A program made the translations under genes and the position numbers. This document shows, piece by piece, positions 51,209 through 60,387 of a stretch of 64,000 bases of DNA (the stretch's first letter is position 1; each line of letters opens with the position of its first letter). The notes below the pieces were generated by a model. That model was given only the letters and a program-made list of their open reading frames with translations, was not told where the DNA came from and made no database searches. Origin of the DNA: Mycetocola lacteus (GTDB lineage: Bacteria; Actinomycetota; Actinomycetes; Actinomycetales; Microbacteriaceae); assembly GCF_003667575.1 (NCBI RefSeq), contig NZ_RCUY01000005.1:310001-374000 (forward strand), given 5' to 3'.

Positions 51209-51787
51209 ATGACTGCACCCGCCGCCGATTCAACCGTTCCCCAGAAAAAGCCCGTGTGGAAAAAGAAGTGGTTTTGGATCGTTGTCGGGGTGTTTCTCGT
51301 GATCGGGACCATTTCAAACCTTGTCAATGGTGGTTCGGGGAAGAACGATGCTGCGCCGGCTCCGAGCGCGCCAGTAGCCTCGATCGAGCCCACCACCGCC
51401 GCTTCAGAAGCCCCCGTACCGACACCTGAAGTCAGCAGCCCGGCCTCGGACGTCGCGGCAGCTTCGCCCGCAACGGCCGAGGCGCGCTGGCTAGAAATGC
51501 ACAACGTCAGCAGCCCGACCGATTTTCTCAGCATGCCCGGGTACGAAAACTCGCTGGTGAACCCCCTGTACGCCATCCAGCCCGGATGGGGTGGCAGCAC
51601 CGACGGGTTCCTAGAGATCAAGGTTCAGGAGCAGCTGACAAAAGAATCGGTAAAGCGCCTCGGCATTAACGTCTTGAACTTCATCGGGCCGGAATTCCGT
51701 GGTATCACTGGAATCCAGTTCACCGATTCACAGGGGCTCGATTACAACTTCTACCGCGCCAGCGCACCGTTGGCAGATCGGGGCTAA
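51209..51787 (+). CDS. Membrane-anchored hypothetical protein with Ala/Pro/Ser linker
   Basis: A 192-residue protein: basic PQKKPVWKKKW, one membrane helix (FWIVVGVFLVIGTISNLV), a 65-residue Ala/Ser/Pro-rich linker and an outer domain of about 95 residues (LEMHNVSSPTDFLSMPGYE; LGINVLNFIGPEFRGITGIQF). No known domain. AAGGAT precedes ATG 51209. It is convergent with the AbiEii gene, overlapping by four bases at the stops. Confidence 0.65.
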   Translation: MTAPAADSTVPQKKPVWKKKWFWIVVGVFLVIGTISNLVNGGSGKNDAAPAPSAPVASIEPTTAASEAPVPTPEVSSPASDVAAASPATAEARWLEMHNVSSPTDFLSMPGYENSLVNPLYAIQPGWGGSTDGFLEIKVQEQLTKESVKRLGINVLNFIGPEFRGITGIQFTDSQGLDYNFYRASAPLADRG

Positions 51788-52722
51788 AATCTCGGGGCTG
51801 GCGAGTGCGTGCCCAGATCTTGATTGGTCCAGTGCCCACCGACGGGATCCCATGTGCCTTTCACATCGGAACTCAATAGGGGATCAACAAAAGCCGAGAG
51901 CGCCTCGAGCACCTCGGCAAATGATTCGGGAAGGTCGGTGGTTCTGCTCGTCCGAAACCGCCATGCCACCCAGTGCGGCTGAGCGATCACCTGCATCCCA
52001 TTGAGCAACGGGAATACCGAGAGTAATCGGATGCCGCGATACTCAGTCACGACGCCTAGAGCTGTGCGCAATTCGCCCGCGTGAATACCGTGACGATGGG
52101 ACAGCACATAAATATCGGCAAAGTCCCGCCATCGTGAATTCACCAGTCCACGTTCCATGACCGTCGAAATCTTTTCTGCCAGAACCATCACCATGGGGTA
52201 ACCCAAAACCTCTAGGACCGGCTGCCCCAACGCAACCAGCCGGGGAATCCTCACCCTCTGCGGCTCCGGCCAAATCGGATCTCCAAAGTTGACATCGATT
52301 CCCACAAAGAGCCGGGCTCGCCCAAGACTGGCGGTGAGTTTCACCCGAACGCCCGAATACTCATCCGAATCGCGTATTACCGAGACAACCATTGAGTCCT
52401 CCTCGAAGACCACCCCGTCGTCCACCTCGATTCGGGCGATGGCTCGAATCTTCTCGGCAACCACGTCCATTCGACTCACCAACCCCGACACCTGCACATC
52501 TATATCCTGGGTGGGACGCCGCGCCTCAAATGCTGCCAGGAGCACTCCGCCCTTCAGCACAAAGTCGTCCGCGTCTGGAGAGCGGGAAATACGCTCAAGC
52601 AGAGCTTCGAGAGCGTAGAGCGTGAGCAGCTCCTGCACGTTGGCACCGGTTTTTCTCGCCAGCGCCTGAATGGCAAGCGTTGCATCGCCGGCAGGTGTGC
52701 CGTGCTGAGCCGAGGCGTTCAT
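51784..52722 (-). CDS. AbiEii-like nucleotidyltransferase toxin
   Basis: A 312-residue AbiEii/AbiGii-type nucleotidyltransferase. The motif FVLKGGVLL and the metal-binding DIDV in RRPTQDIDVQVSG are visible; later RVKLTASLGRARLFVGIDVNFGDP fits the fold. ATG 52722 overlaps the antitoxin stop (a frame to 52824 has no site). AbiE systems halt growth during phage infection. It is transcribed with the AbiEi-like gene upstream. Confidence 0.88.
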   Translation of the reverse strand: MNASAQHGTPAGDATLAIQALARKTGANVQELLTLYALEALLERISRSPDADDFVLKGGVLLAAFEARRPTQDIDVQVSGLVSRMDVVAEKIRAIARIEVDDGVVFEEDSMVVSVIRDSDEYSGVRVKLTASLGRARLFVGIDVNFGDPIWPEPQRVRIPRLVALGQPVLEVLGYPMVMVLAEKISTVMERGLVNSRWRDFADIYVLSHRHGIHAGELRTALGVVTEYRGIRLLSVFPLLNGMQVIAQPHWVAWRFRTSRTTDLPESFAEVLEALSAFVDPLLSSDVKGTWDPVGGHWTNQDLGTHSPAPRF

Positions 52723-53294
52723 AAGAGTATTTCCAGTGCCGTGGTGAGTGCGGGACGAGCCTTGGGGAACGCCTGCGCAATTTCGAGGAGCGCCGGGATA
52801 CTGCGTGCAGGAGAGCGCAGCCACTGTTTGAGGGCGCTATGCGCGATATCGCTGCCCCACCGATGGCGCAGACGAAACAGATCCACGAGGGTTCGTTCCG
52901 CCGAGTATAGGCCGATGGTAGCCCCATCAATGAGGGGATATTCGGTGCGCCCAAGATCGAAGGTAATCGGATCAAATCGATGCCAAGACACGGGTTCGAA
53001 CTCAACCTTGACCGGCTGCTGCCCCCGCGGAATGGCAATATCCGAGTGAATGGGAATCTCGTCCGTCAGCCCGTGAATGGACAGGGCGGACATCATGCAC
53101 AGCGTCGAACGCGGCTTCTTCGCGGCAATTGCGACCCAGGCGGCGGCGGTGCCGTCGATAACTCCCGGACGCATAAATGACCCCGGGGCAACGCGCTCGT
53201 ATCCCCCCTCATTGATCAATCGGTCGAATCCGTGTCGGGTCAGACCGTATGATCCCAGGTCTTGATAACGCAGGAAAACCGGAAACTTCGACAT
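52719..53294 (-). CDS. AbiEi-like antitoxin/repressor
   Basis: A 191-residue protein with an N-terminal winged-helix part (YGLTRHGFDRLINEGGYERVAPGSFM) and a C-terminal domain with TEYPLIDGATIGLYSAERTLVDLFRLRHRWG, as in AbiEi-type antitoxins. ATG 53294 has GGGAG eight bases upstream; GTG 53303 is an alternative. ACACA-N7-TGTGT at 53326-53342 may be its operator. It overlaps the toxin gene by four bases. Confidence 0.85.
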   Translation of the reverse strand: MSKFPVFLRYQDLGSYGLTRHGFDRLINEGGYERVAPGSFMRPGVIDGTAAAWVAIAAKKPRSTLCMMSALSIHGLTDEIPIHSDIAIPRGQQPVKVEFEPVSWHRFDPITFDLGRTEYPLIDGATIGLYSAERTLVDLFRLRHRWGSDIAHSALKQWLRSPARSIPALLEIAQAFPKARPALTTALEILL

Positions 53295-53491
53295 GATGTT
53301 CACTCCCTTTTCGACAAAAATCGTTACACATACCTATTGTGTGGCATGTTTTTCGTTGAACACACCGTGTAGTGAACGATGTCATGGCCCGGGTGATCTG
53401 TCACCACTTTGGCACCGTCGATTTCGCTAGCATTGAACCTGCACCCCGGGATTCCGGCGATGTCACCGCGTTCGGCAGAAGGAGCACACCC

Positions 53492-54475
53492 ATGGAACAG
53501 CGCAGTCTAGGAAAAACCGGACGATCCGTGTCGGCAATCGGGTTGGGCACCTGGCAGTTGGGTGCCGACTGGGGCGAGGTCAGCGAGGCCGATGCGCTGG
53601 CCGTGTTGGAGGAGTCGGTCGCCGCCGGCGTCACCTTCTTTGACACCGCCGACGTGTACGGCGACGGACGCAGCGAGCGCTTCATCCGCGCCTTCCGCGA
53701 GCGCAACCCCGAGCAGAACGTGTTTGTGGCCACCAAGATCGGCCGCCGCCTGGAGCAGCTCCCCGAAAACTACTCGCGCGAGAACTTCATCGCCTGGGTC
53801 GACCGCTCGCGCACCAACCTCGGCGTGGACACCCTGGACCTGGTGCAGCTGCACTGCCCGCCCTCCCCCGTCTACACCGACCAGCGCGTGTTTGATGCGC
53901 TGGATGAGCTGGTCGAAAAGCAGGCCATCGCCGCGTACGGGGTGAGCGTCGAGGAGAGCGCGCAGGCCCTCACCGCGATCGAACGCCCGGGGCTGTCCTC
54001 GGTTCAGATCATCCTCAACCCGTTCCGGCTCAAGCCCCTGGACGAGGTTCTGCCCGCGGCGATCGCGCACAATGTGGGGATCATCGCTCGGGTGCCGCTG
54101 GCCAGCGGGCTGCTTTCGGGCAAGTACACCGCGGACACGGTGTTTCCCGAAAACGACCACCGCACCTACAACCGCAACGGCGAGGCCTTCGACCGCGGCG
54201 AAACCTTCAGCGGCGTGGACTTTGCCGACGGGCTGGCCGCCGCCCAGGAGTTTGCCGCGGCCCTGCCCGAGGGGGTTTCGGTTCCGCAGGCGGCACTGCG
54301 CTGGCTGATCGACCAGCCGGGCGTGACCGCCGCCATCCCCGGTGCCCGCAACGTCCGCCAGGCCCTCGCCAACGCCGGGGCTGCCGATCTCCCCCGCACC
54401 TCCCCCGAGCTGGATGCCCGGGTCCACGAGATCTACGACCGCTACTTCCGTGCCACCGTGCACCCGCAGTGGTAG
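53492..54475 (+). CDS. Aldo/keto reductase
   Basis: A 327-residue AKR. Catalytic Asp-Tyr are in DTADVYGDG, Lys in VATKIGRR and His in DLVQLHCP. The C-terminal IPGARNVRQALANAGA segment binds NADPH. AGAAGGAGCACACCC precedes ATG 53492. It stands alone between the AbiE pair and the convergent permease. The substrate is unknown. Confidence 0.9.
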   Translation: MEQRSLGKTGRSVSAIGLGTWQLGADWGEVSEADALAVLEESVAAGVTFFDTADVYGDGRSERFIRAFRERNPEQNVFVATKIGRRLEQLPENYSRENFIAWVDRSRTNLGVDTLDLVQLHCPPSPVYTDQRVFDALDELVEKQAIAAYGVSVEESAQALTAIERPGLSSVQIILNPFRLKPLDEVLPAAIAHNVGIIARVPLASGLLSGKYTADTVFPENDHRTYNRNGEAFDRGETFSGVDFADGLAAAQEFAAALPEGVSVPQAALRWLIDQPGVTAAIPGARNVRQALANAGAADLPRTSPELDARVHEIYDRYFRATVHPQW

Positions 54476-54489
54476 TCACCCCCGCAGAA

Positions 54490-54528
54490 AACGGCGCCGC
54501 GTTCCCTCCCGAGGAACGCGGCGCCGTT
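54490..54528. terminator. Bidirectional hairpin terminator
   Basis: A 16-bp perfect stem AACGGCGCCGCGTTCC (54490-54505) with its complement (54513-54528) between the convergent aldo/keto reductase and permease genes. T-tracts are short. Confidence 0.75.
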
Positions 54529-54537
54529 GCTTATGGG

Positions 54538-55881
54538 CTAGACGTTGTCGACGCTGAGCTCCGGCGGCTGGCGGCGGAATCCGCGCGTGGTGATCCCCAG
54601 CACGACCACTCCCAGCACAAACCAGATCGCGCCCAGGGTGATTGCGTGCACATCCAGCTGGGTCAGCAGGTAGGCGATCACGATCATGCCGATAATCGGC
54701 ACCACCACATACACCAGCGGGTTGTGGGTGATTCCCTCGCGGCGCTGCTTGAACCAGTACACGATCACCGACAGGTTCACCATGATGAACGCCACAAACG
54801 CGCCGAAGTTGATAAACGAGGTGGAGGTGGACACATCCATGAACATCGCGATCAGACCCACGATCGCGATCACCAGGATGCTCAGCATCGGGGTGCGGAA
54901 GCGCGGGCTCAGCGCCCCGAAGATGCGCTTGGGCAGCACGCCGTCACGCCCCATCGCGTAGAGCAGACGACTCCCCGAAGCCTGGGCGGCCAGTCCCGAG
55001 GTGAACTGGGCCACCACCAGTGCGGCCAGGAACACGGCGCCGAAGAGGTTGCCGCCGATCTTGGTGGCGATCTGGAAGGCCGCGGTGTCCGAATCGGTGA
55101 AGGTCCCGCCCGGGTGCACCAGCTGGGCCACATAGGCCACGATCACAAAGATGCCGCCGCCGATCAGCGCGACCAGCATGATCGCTTTGGGGACCGTGCG
55201 GCGCGGTTCAATGGTTTCCTCGGTGAGCGTGGTCACCGCATCGAATCCGAGGAAGGAGTAGGCGGCCACCGCCGCGCCTCCGGCGATCCCCGCGAATCCG
55301 GCGTTGATGCCGGTGAAGGGCTCGGCGCTGAAGAGGCCCGAGGGACCGTTGGTGTTCACCACCGAGGCGATCGACAGGGCCACAAAAATCACGATGACAA
55401 GGATCTGGAACGACATCAGGATCAGGTTGGCACGGTCGGCCACCTTGAGCCCGATAACGTTGAGAACGCTGGTGATCACGATGAATCCGAGGATCCACAC
55501 CGGCATCGGCACCCCGGGGAACTGCGCCTGGAGGTAGGAGCCACCGATCAGCCAGATGACCATCGGCAGGAACATGTAGTCGAGGATGACCGACCAGCCC
55601 ACCAGGAAGCCGATCCGGCCGCCAATCGTGCGTCGCACGTACGTGTAGGCGGACCCGGCCACCGGATAGGCCTTGGCCATCCGGCCGTAGCTACTCGCGG
55701 TGAACAGCATCGCGATCAGCGCGATCAGATAAGCGCTGGCGCTGGCACCACCGGTCTGCGAGGCGATCACGCCGAAGATGCCCAGCACGATCAGCGGGGT
55801 CAGATAGGCCAGTCCAAACAGGACCAGCGAGGGCAGCTTCAGCGTGCGTGCAAGCGTGGGAGCGGGGGAAGAATTTGACAC
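54538..55881 (-). CDS. APC-family amino-acid permease
   Basis: A 447-residue permease with about 12 helices. The APC start LPSLVLFGLAYLTPLIVLGIFGVIA, GSAYTYVRRTIGG and SFLGFDAVTTLTEET are seen. GTG 55881 is chosen for the GAGGATC upstream; the frame to 56043 overlaps the nitrilase gene. It is 53 bases after the nitrilase-family gene on the same strand, suggesting shared use of a nitrogen compound. Confidence 0.92.
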   Translation of the reverse strand: MSNSSPAPTLARTLKLPSLVLFGLAYLTPLIVLGIFGVIASQTGGASASAYLIALIAMLFTASSYGRMAKAYPVAGSAYTYVRRTIGGRIGFLVGWSVILDYMFLPMVIWLIGGSYLQAQFPGVPMPVWILGFIVITSVLNVIGLKVADRANLILMSFQILVIVIFVALSIASVVNTNGPSGLFSAEPFTGINAGFAGIAGGAAVAAYSFLGFDAVTTLTEETIEPRRTVPKAIMLVALIGGGIFVIVAYVAQLVHPGGTFTDSDTAAFQIATKIGGNLFGAVFLAALVVAQFTSGLAAQASGSRLLYAMGRDGVLPKRIFGALSPRFRTPMLSILVIAIVGLIAMFMDVSTSTSFINFGAFVAFIMVNLSVIVYWFKQRREGITHNPLVYVVVPIIGMIVIAYLLTQLDVHAITLGAIWFVLGVVVLGITTRGFRRQPPELSVDNV

Positions 55882-55934
55882 AGTGAGATCCTCAATCGGG
55901 TGGTGTGCCGCATCGTTCAGGGGCCGTAAACGGT

Positions 55935-56837
55935 CTACTGGGCGCTTGCGTTGGGGGTTTGGGGGGACCAGTGCAGCGGGTCGATACGGCCCCGATACAT
56001 GGGCAGTTCGATGGTGGGATCGCCCTCGTGGAACTGTGCCCACATCCGGTTGCTGCCCATCGTGCCGTGCTCGCGAACCGCGGCCACCGCGTCCGGATCA
56101 AACGTGAACGTGAGGGTCTCTTCACCGAGGCCTCCCTCGGCGATCACAAATCCCTCGGGACCCACCACGATGCTGCGGCCGCGACCCACCGGTTCGGCGG
56201 CGTTCAGGCTCGCCACCACGTACTGGTTGACGATCGCATTGGCACGGGCGAGCACGAGTTCCTGCTCGCGATCGGGCGAGGTAGTTTTGACGATATTGAG
56301 GACCAGATCCGCGCCCAGCCAGCCCAGCTGGCGGGCGTGCTCGGGGAACCAGGCGTCATAGCAGATCGAGAGGCCCACGGTTCCATGCGAGGTTTCCGCA
56401 TGGTTCAGTCCCTCGACGATGAACTTATCGCCGGGACGGTGCGGCTCGAACGGACGCCACGGGAACATCTTGCGATAGCTGGCGCGCAGGGTGCCGCTGG
56501 GATCGAAGATCAGCTGGGTGTTGTAAAACTCCCCGTCCGCACCGATCTCGCCGATACTGCCGGGGCAGAACCAGATCCCGTGCTCGGCGGCAATCGCTCC
56601 CAGTCGGGTGACATACTCATCGTCCAGCGTGACCGCGGCGGCGCGCAGGGCCGCGGGACGCGCCTCCTCGGGGAGGTGTTCGGTCCCGCACAGGTGCATC
56701 TCCGGGTAGACCAGCAGCTCGGTACCGGGGTGGGCGGCGAGCGTCTCGGCCACCTCGTGGGCAAACCCCTCCAGGGTGCCATCAATCGGGTACGGCCGGC
56801 GCTGCGCCAGCGCGATCCTGAGTTTTTCCGCGGTCAT
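55935..56837 (-). CDS. Nitrilase-superfamily carbon-nitrogen hydrolase
   Basis: A 300-residue cytoplasmic amidase of the nitrilase superfamily. The Glu-Lys-Cys triad is visible in YPEMHLCG, RKMFPW and ICYDAWFPE. CAGGAGTTCAAC precedes ATG 56837. With the downstream amino-acid permease it may form an uptake and deamidation pair; the amide substrate is unknown. Confidence 0.9.
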   Translation of the reverse strand: MTAEKLRIALAQRRPYPIDGTLEGFAHEVAETLAAHPGTELLVYPEMHLCGTEHLPEEARPAALRAAAVTLDDEYVTRLGAIAAEHGIWFCPGSIGEIGADGEFYNTQLIFDPSGTLRASYRKMFPWRPFEPHRPGDKFIVEGLNHAETSHGTVGLSICYDAWFPEHARQLGWLGADLVLNIVKTTSPDREQELVLARANAIVNQYVVASLNAAEPVGRGRSIVVGPEGFVIAEGGLGEETLTFTFDPDAVAAVREHGTMGSNRMWAQFHEGDPTIELPMYRGRIDPLHWSPQTPNASAQ

Positions 56838-57077
56838 GTTGAACTCCTGTCTGGGCGAGACGAACCGGACCCGACGGGCACCCACGCACCCGACATCGTT
56901 TCGCATCGTGGTTCACTGCCGATTCAATCAATCCCGGAGAATTTGATCAACGGTAAACCAAAGATTGGGCCCGCACACTCGACCCCCAAATGAGGGTAAC
57001 CGGCCCGGATTACGCGAATGTTTCCGAACGCTCCCTGTCCGTTGGGAGCGCGCCCGCGGATGGGAGAGAATGACCCT

Positions 57078-57890
57078 ATGGCTTCCCTCATGACAATCGG
57101 CGATTTCTCGCAGGCCACCCGGCTGAGCGCCAAGTCGCTGCGGTTCTATCACCGGGTGGGCATCCTGGAACCGGCCGAGATCGACCCGCACAATGGCTAC
57201 CGGCTTTATTCTTCCGGGCAGGTGGCCGATGCCCGGGTAATCCGCGAGTTTCGCGCGCTGGATTTGCCGCTGGACAGTATCCGCGAGATTCTGGCAACCG
57301 CGGATGTGGCCGGCCGCAACGCGCTGATTACCGAGCACCTGAATCGTCTCGAGGAGCGCCTTCGGGTCACCCAGCACGCGGTGGCCTCGCTGCGGGGCTT
57401 GGTGGATCTGGGCTCAACCCCGCCCCATATTGAGCACCGCAGTGTTCCGGCGCTGCCGGCCCTGGTGATTCGTGAGCGGATCAACCGTGACGATCTCGGC
57501 GACTGGTACACCGCCGCCCGAGACGAGCTGTTGGCCATCGATCCGGCAGACATCGCGGGACCGCTCGGGGGCGAATGGGCCGCCGAGCTTTTCCTAGACG
57601 GAAACGGCGAGGCCGTCCTCTTCCTTCCGCTGCGCGAGGGAGCCGCTGAGCGCGAGTATCCGGGACGCCTTCGCGTGGAGGTGCTGCCTGCGGTGGAGCT
57701 TGCCGTGGCCGTGCACCGCGGGCCCGATGAGACCATTGCCGAAACCTACGCGGCACTGGGTGTGTATGTGGCCGAGCACGAACTGGGAATGCCCGGGCCG
57801 CTGCGCGAACGCTATCTGCGGGCGGCCACCGCCGAGTCCCCGGAGCTAGTGACCGAGATCGGCTGGCCCATTTTCCGCACCGGGCGCTAA
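57078..57890 (+). CDS. MerR-family regulator with GyrI-like ligand domain
   Basis: A 270-residue regulator: N-terminal MerR HTH (TIGDFSQATRLSAKSLRFYHRVGILEPAEID), coiled-coil linker and a C-terminal effector domain resembling GyrI/BltR-like multidrug sensors (VEVLPAVELAVAVHRGPDETI). GAGAAT lies six bases before ATG 57078. The next gene starts 43 bases downstream behind a classic long-spacer MerR promoter. Confidence 0.9.
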   Translation: MASLMTIGDFSQATRLSAKSLRFYHRVGILEPAEIDPHNGYRLYSSGQVADARVIREFRALDLPLDSIREILATADVAGRNALITEHLNRLEERLRVTQHAVASLRGLVDLGSTPPHIEHRSVPALPALVIRERINRDDLGDWYTAARDELLAIDPADIAGPLGGEWAAELFLDGNGEAVLFLPLREGAAEREYPGRLRVEVLPAVELAVAVHRGPDETIAETYAALGVYVAEHELGMPGPLRERYLRAATAESPELVTEIGWPIFRTGR

Positions 57891-57896
57891 CCGAGC

Positions 57897-57927
57897 TTGA
57901 CCTTCCCCCTAGGGGAATGCCGAGCCT
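57897..57927 (+). promoter_or_regulatory. MerR-type promoter with 19-bp spacer
   Basis: TTGACC (57897-57902), 19-base spacer containing the perfect inverted repeat TTCCCC-CTA-GGGGAA (57903-57917), then GAGCCT (57922-57927) as a weak -10. MerR proteins activate such overlong promoters by twisting the DNA. The ATG of the SDR gene lies six bases after the -10. Confidence 0.82.
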
Positions 57928-57933
57928 GGGGAT

Positions 57934-58722
57934 ATGACAATTTCGTATCCCCCTCTGCTCTCCCTCGCCGGCCGCCACGCACTCGTGGTGGGCGGCACCA
58001 AGGGCCTCGGCGCCGCGACCGTGCAGCGCCTCGCCGACGCCGGTGCCCGCGTGACCACCGTGGGCCGTTCACGCCCCGAACACACCGCGGCCGAATCCTT
58101 TCTCCAGTTTGATGTGACCGCACCCGACTCCCCCGCCCGAATCGCCGAGGCCGTCCGCGAGTCCGGCGGCCTGGACATCCTGGTGCACGTGACCGGCGGC
58201 TCCAACACCCCCGGCGGCGGCCACGCCTCGATGACCGACGCCCACTGGCACGACGAGCTGGCGCTGAACCTGCTGGCCGCGGTCCGTCTCGACCGGGCCC
58301 TGATTCCGCTGCTGCAGGAGCGCGGTGCGGGATCGATCGTGCACGTCACCTCGATCCAGGGCAAGATGCCGCTCTATGACGGGACCCTCGGATATGCGGC
58401 GGCCAAGGCGGCGCTGCGCGCCTACAGTAAGGGTCTCGCCAATGAGCTTGCGGCGCAGCACATTCGAGTGAATGCCGTCTCCCCCGGCGGAATCCAGAGC
58501 CCCGGAGCCTTCGCGCTGGCCGCGCGCCTCGCCGAGGCGCACGGCGTGGACGAGGAGGCGGGGATGAAGCTCATCCTCGACTCGCTGGGCGGCGTGCCCG
58601 ATGGCCGCTTCGCCCCGCCCGAGGAGATCGCCGAGGTCATCGGATTTGTGGTGTCGGATGCGGCGGCCTCGGTCGTGGCCCAGGAGATCACCGTGGATGG
58701 CGGCACCATCAAAACCATCTAG
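57934..58722 (+). CDS. SDR-family oxidoreductase under MerR control
   Basis: A 262-residue SDR: cofactor loop VVGGTKGLGAA, Ser in VHVTSIQG, Tyr-x3-Lys in LGYAAAKAAL, C-terminus TVDGGTIKTI. The start lies six bases after the MerR-type -10 and has only GGGG two bases upstream, so initiation may be leaderless. It is followed 18 bases later by an NTF2-like gene. The substrate is unknown. Confidence 0.92.
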   Translation: MTISYPPLLSLAGRHALVVGGTKGLGAATVQRLADAGARVTTVGRSRPEHTAAESFLQFDVTAPDSPARIAEAVRESGGLDILVHVTGGSNTPGGGHASMTDAHWHDELALNLLAAVRLDRALIPLLQERGAGSIVHVTSIQGKMPLYDGTLGYAAAKAALRAYSKGLANELAAQHIRVNAVSPGGIQSPGAFALAARLAEAHGVDEEAGMKLILDSLGGVPDGRFAPPEEIAEVIGFVVSDAAASVVAQEITVDGGTIKTI

Positions 58723-58739
58723 GCCAGGGGCACACACTC

Positions 58740-59078
58740 ATGACATCACCACACCACTCCCCCATCATCGACCGCTTCTTTGACCTGATGGAGGGTGATA
58801 AGAAATGGCTGGTGGCCGAGGTGTTCTCACCGGATGCGGTGGTCACCGATGACGGTCAATCCCATCACGGAACCGCAGCAATCATCGACTGGCTTGGCGG
58901 GGATGCCAGTGAATACGAGGTCACCTCGACCTGGATTTCCAGCCGCGAGCTGGGTGCCGCCACCGCGGTGACGCAGCTCCTGGAGGGCAACTTCCCCGGC
59001 GGACGCGTCCAGCTGGTGTACACGTTTGAGGTGGGTGCGGCGGGGCTCATCGATGCGCTGAGCATCGTCGCCGAGTAA
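58740..59078 (+). CDS. NTF2/SnoaL-like small protein
   Basis: A 112-residue protein with the NTF2-like cone pattern: RFFDLMEGDKKWLVAEVFSPDAVVTDDG, a loop, then beta strands (VQLVYTFEVG ... ALSIVAE). AGGGGC precedes the ATG. It is the second gene of the MerR-controlled operon and may act with the SDR on a small molecule. Confidence 0.78.
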   Translation: MTSPHHSPIIDRFFDLMEGDKKWLVAEVFSPDAVVTDDGQSHHGTAAIIDWLGGDASEYEVTSTWISSRELGAATAVTQLLEGNFPGGRVQLVYTFEVGAAGLIDALSIVAE

Positions 59079-59123
59079 CCCGTTCCGAAACAAAATGGCA
59101 CCGTGGGGCGCGTTTGCCCGCCA

Positions 59124-59459
59124 CTAATGATCGGCGCGGGTCTCATCCGCTGGCGAGACATCGGAGACCAGGGTAATCACCTGGTCTCCGATGCGGCCGG
59201 GTTCCACGCTGAAGGCGCGGGCGCGCTCGGGTGAATCACGATAAATCGCTTCGACACGCAAAAAATCGCTCTCGGTGGCGGCAAGCGACACCGCCCACAC
59301 GAATTCACTGGTGTCGTGCACCGCATAGGCAAATTCGATTCGAAAACCATGCGCTTCCCGGGCCGGGACCACGTGGGTTTGCCACCATTCGACAAAGTCG
59401 TCGAGGGTGCCCGGAACGATGGAGTAGCGGCGCAGCTGGGTAGTTTTTAACAGGTTCAT
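59124..59459 (-). CDS. NIPSNAP-family small protein
   Basis: A 111-residue alpha/beta-barrel protein of the NIPSNAP type (LRRYSIVPGTLDDFVEWWQTHVVPAREAHGF; later VWAVSLAATESDFLRVEAIYRDS). It lies eight bases after the XRE regulator gene on the same strand. Related dimeric barrels bind small organic compounds. Function unknown. Confidence 0.8.
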   Translation of the reverse strand: MNLLKTTQLRRYSIVPGTLDDFVEWWQTHVVPAREAHGFRIEFAYAVHDTSEFVWAVSLAATESDFLRVEAIYRDSPERARAFSVEPGRIGDQVITLVSDVSPADETRADH

Positions 59460-59467
59460 CTGGGTGA

Positions 59468-60337
59468 TTACCGTTCGTGAGGGGTGAAGGCAAGCGCACT
59501 CTCGGAGTCCCAGGTGTCCAGAATCCGCAGTGCATCGTCGGAGGGTGAGCCCTTCTTCGCCATGTAAATAAAGAGCTGCTGATCGGGGTCCTCGGGCACC
59601 GGGAAGGTCTCATATTCGATGTCGATCGGGCCTACCAGTGGATGGGCGAGTTTCTTGGTTCCAAAGGAACACTCGTACACCATGTGCTGAGGCCACCACT
59701 GCTGGAATGCCTCACTCTTGACGGTGAGCTCTCCGATGAGCTCATTGAGTGCGCGATCGTTGGGATGACGACTGGAATCTCGGCGCAGAATCGCGGTCAT
59801 ATCGGCCGCCACCACATCCCACTCCCGATAGTAGGTGCGCGCTTCCGGAGCCAGGAAGGTCCAGCGCGCCAGGCTCCGGGCCAGGCCCGTTTCCGCGGTG
59901 AAGTCGGGCATCAGTTTTTTCGCCAGATCGTTCATCGCCAGCACCTCCATGCCTACCCCCAGCACAAACGCCGCCGTGTTTTCCATCTGGTCCAGCATCT
60001 GGCGCACGATCGGACGCACCTTGGTGGCGCGGACGGGCTGAGGCTGGCGTCCGGTGGCCGGGGAGAACAGCGAGAACAGGTAGGAGCGTTCGGTGGCGTT
60101 GAGCAGCAGCGCCTTACACAGCCCGTTGACGATCGCATCGGAGGCGTGCTTGATGCGCCCCTGCTCCATCCGGGTGTAGTAGTCCACGCTCATACCCGCC
60201 AGCAGCGCGACCTCATCACGGCGCAGCCCCGGCACACGGCGGGCAATGGTGCCGCCGGACCCGAGGCCCACATCCTGAGGCTGCACCCGGGCACGGGCGG
60301 CCCGAAGAAACTCGGCGAGATTGGTTGAGGGTTGCAT
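59468..60337 (-). CDS. XRE-family regulator with MmyB-like domain
   Basis: A 289-residue regulator with an HTH (VPGLRRDEVALLAGMSVDYYTRMEQGR) and a C-terminal MmyB-like ligand pocket (NDLAKKLMPDFTAETGLARSL; HPLVGPIDIEYETF). GATACT sits six bases before the ATG. It is divergent from the ABM-ADH-AKR-SDR genes, which it probably controls, as such regulators do in many actinobacteria. Confidence 0.9.
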   Translation of the reverse strand: MQPSTNLAEFLRAARARVQPQDVGLGSGGTIARRVPGLRRDEVALLAGMSVDYYTRMEQGRIKHASDAIVNGLCKALLLNATERSYLFSLFSPATGRQPQPVRATKVRPIVRQMLDQMENTAAFVLGVGMEVLAMNDLAKKLMPDFTAETGLARSLARWTFLAPEARTYYREWDVVAADMTAILRRDSSRHPNDRALNELIGELTVKSEAFQQWWPQHMVYECSFGTKKLAHPLVGPIDIEYETFPVPEDPDQQLFIYMAKKGSPSDDALRILDTWDSESALAFTPHER

Positions 60338-60387
60338 CCTTCAAGTATCAACCGAGATCTCCCGGTCTGGGTAGGACGGTTTTTCCT

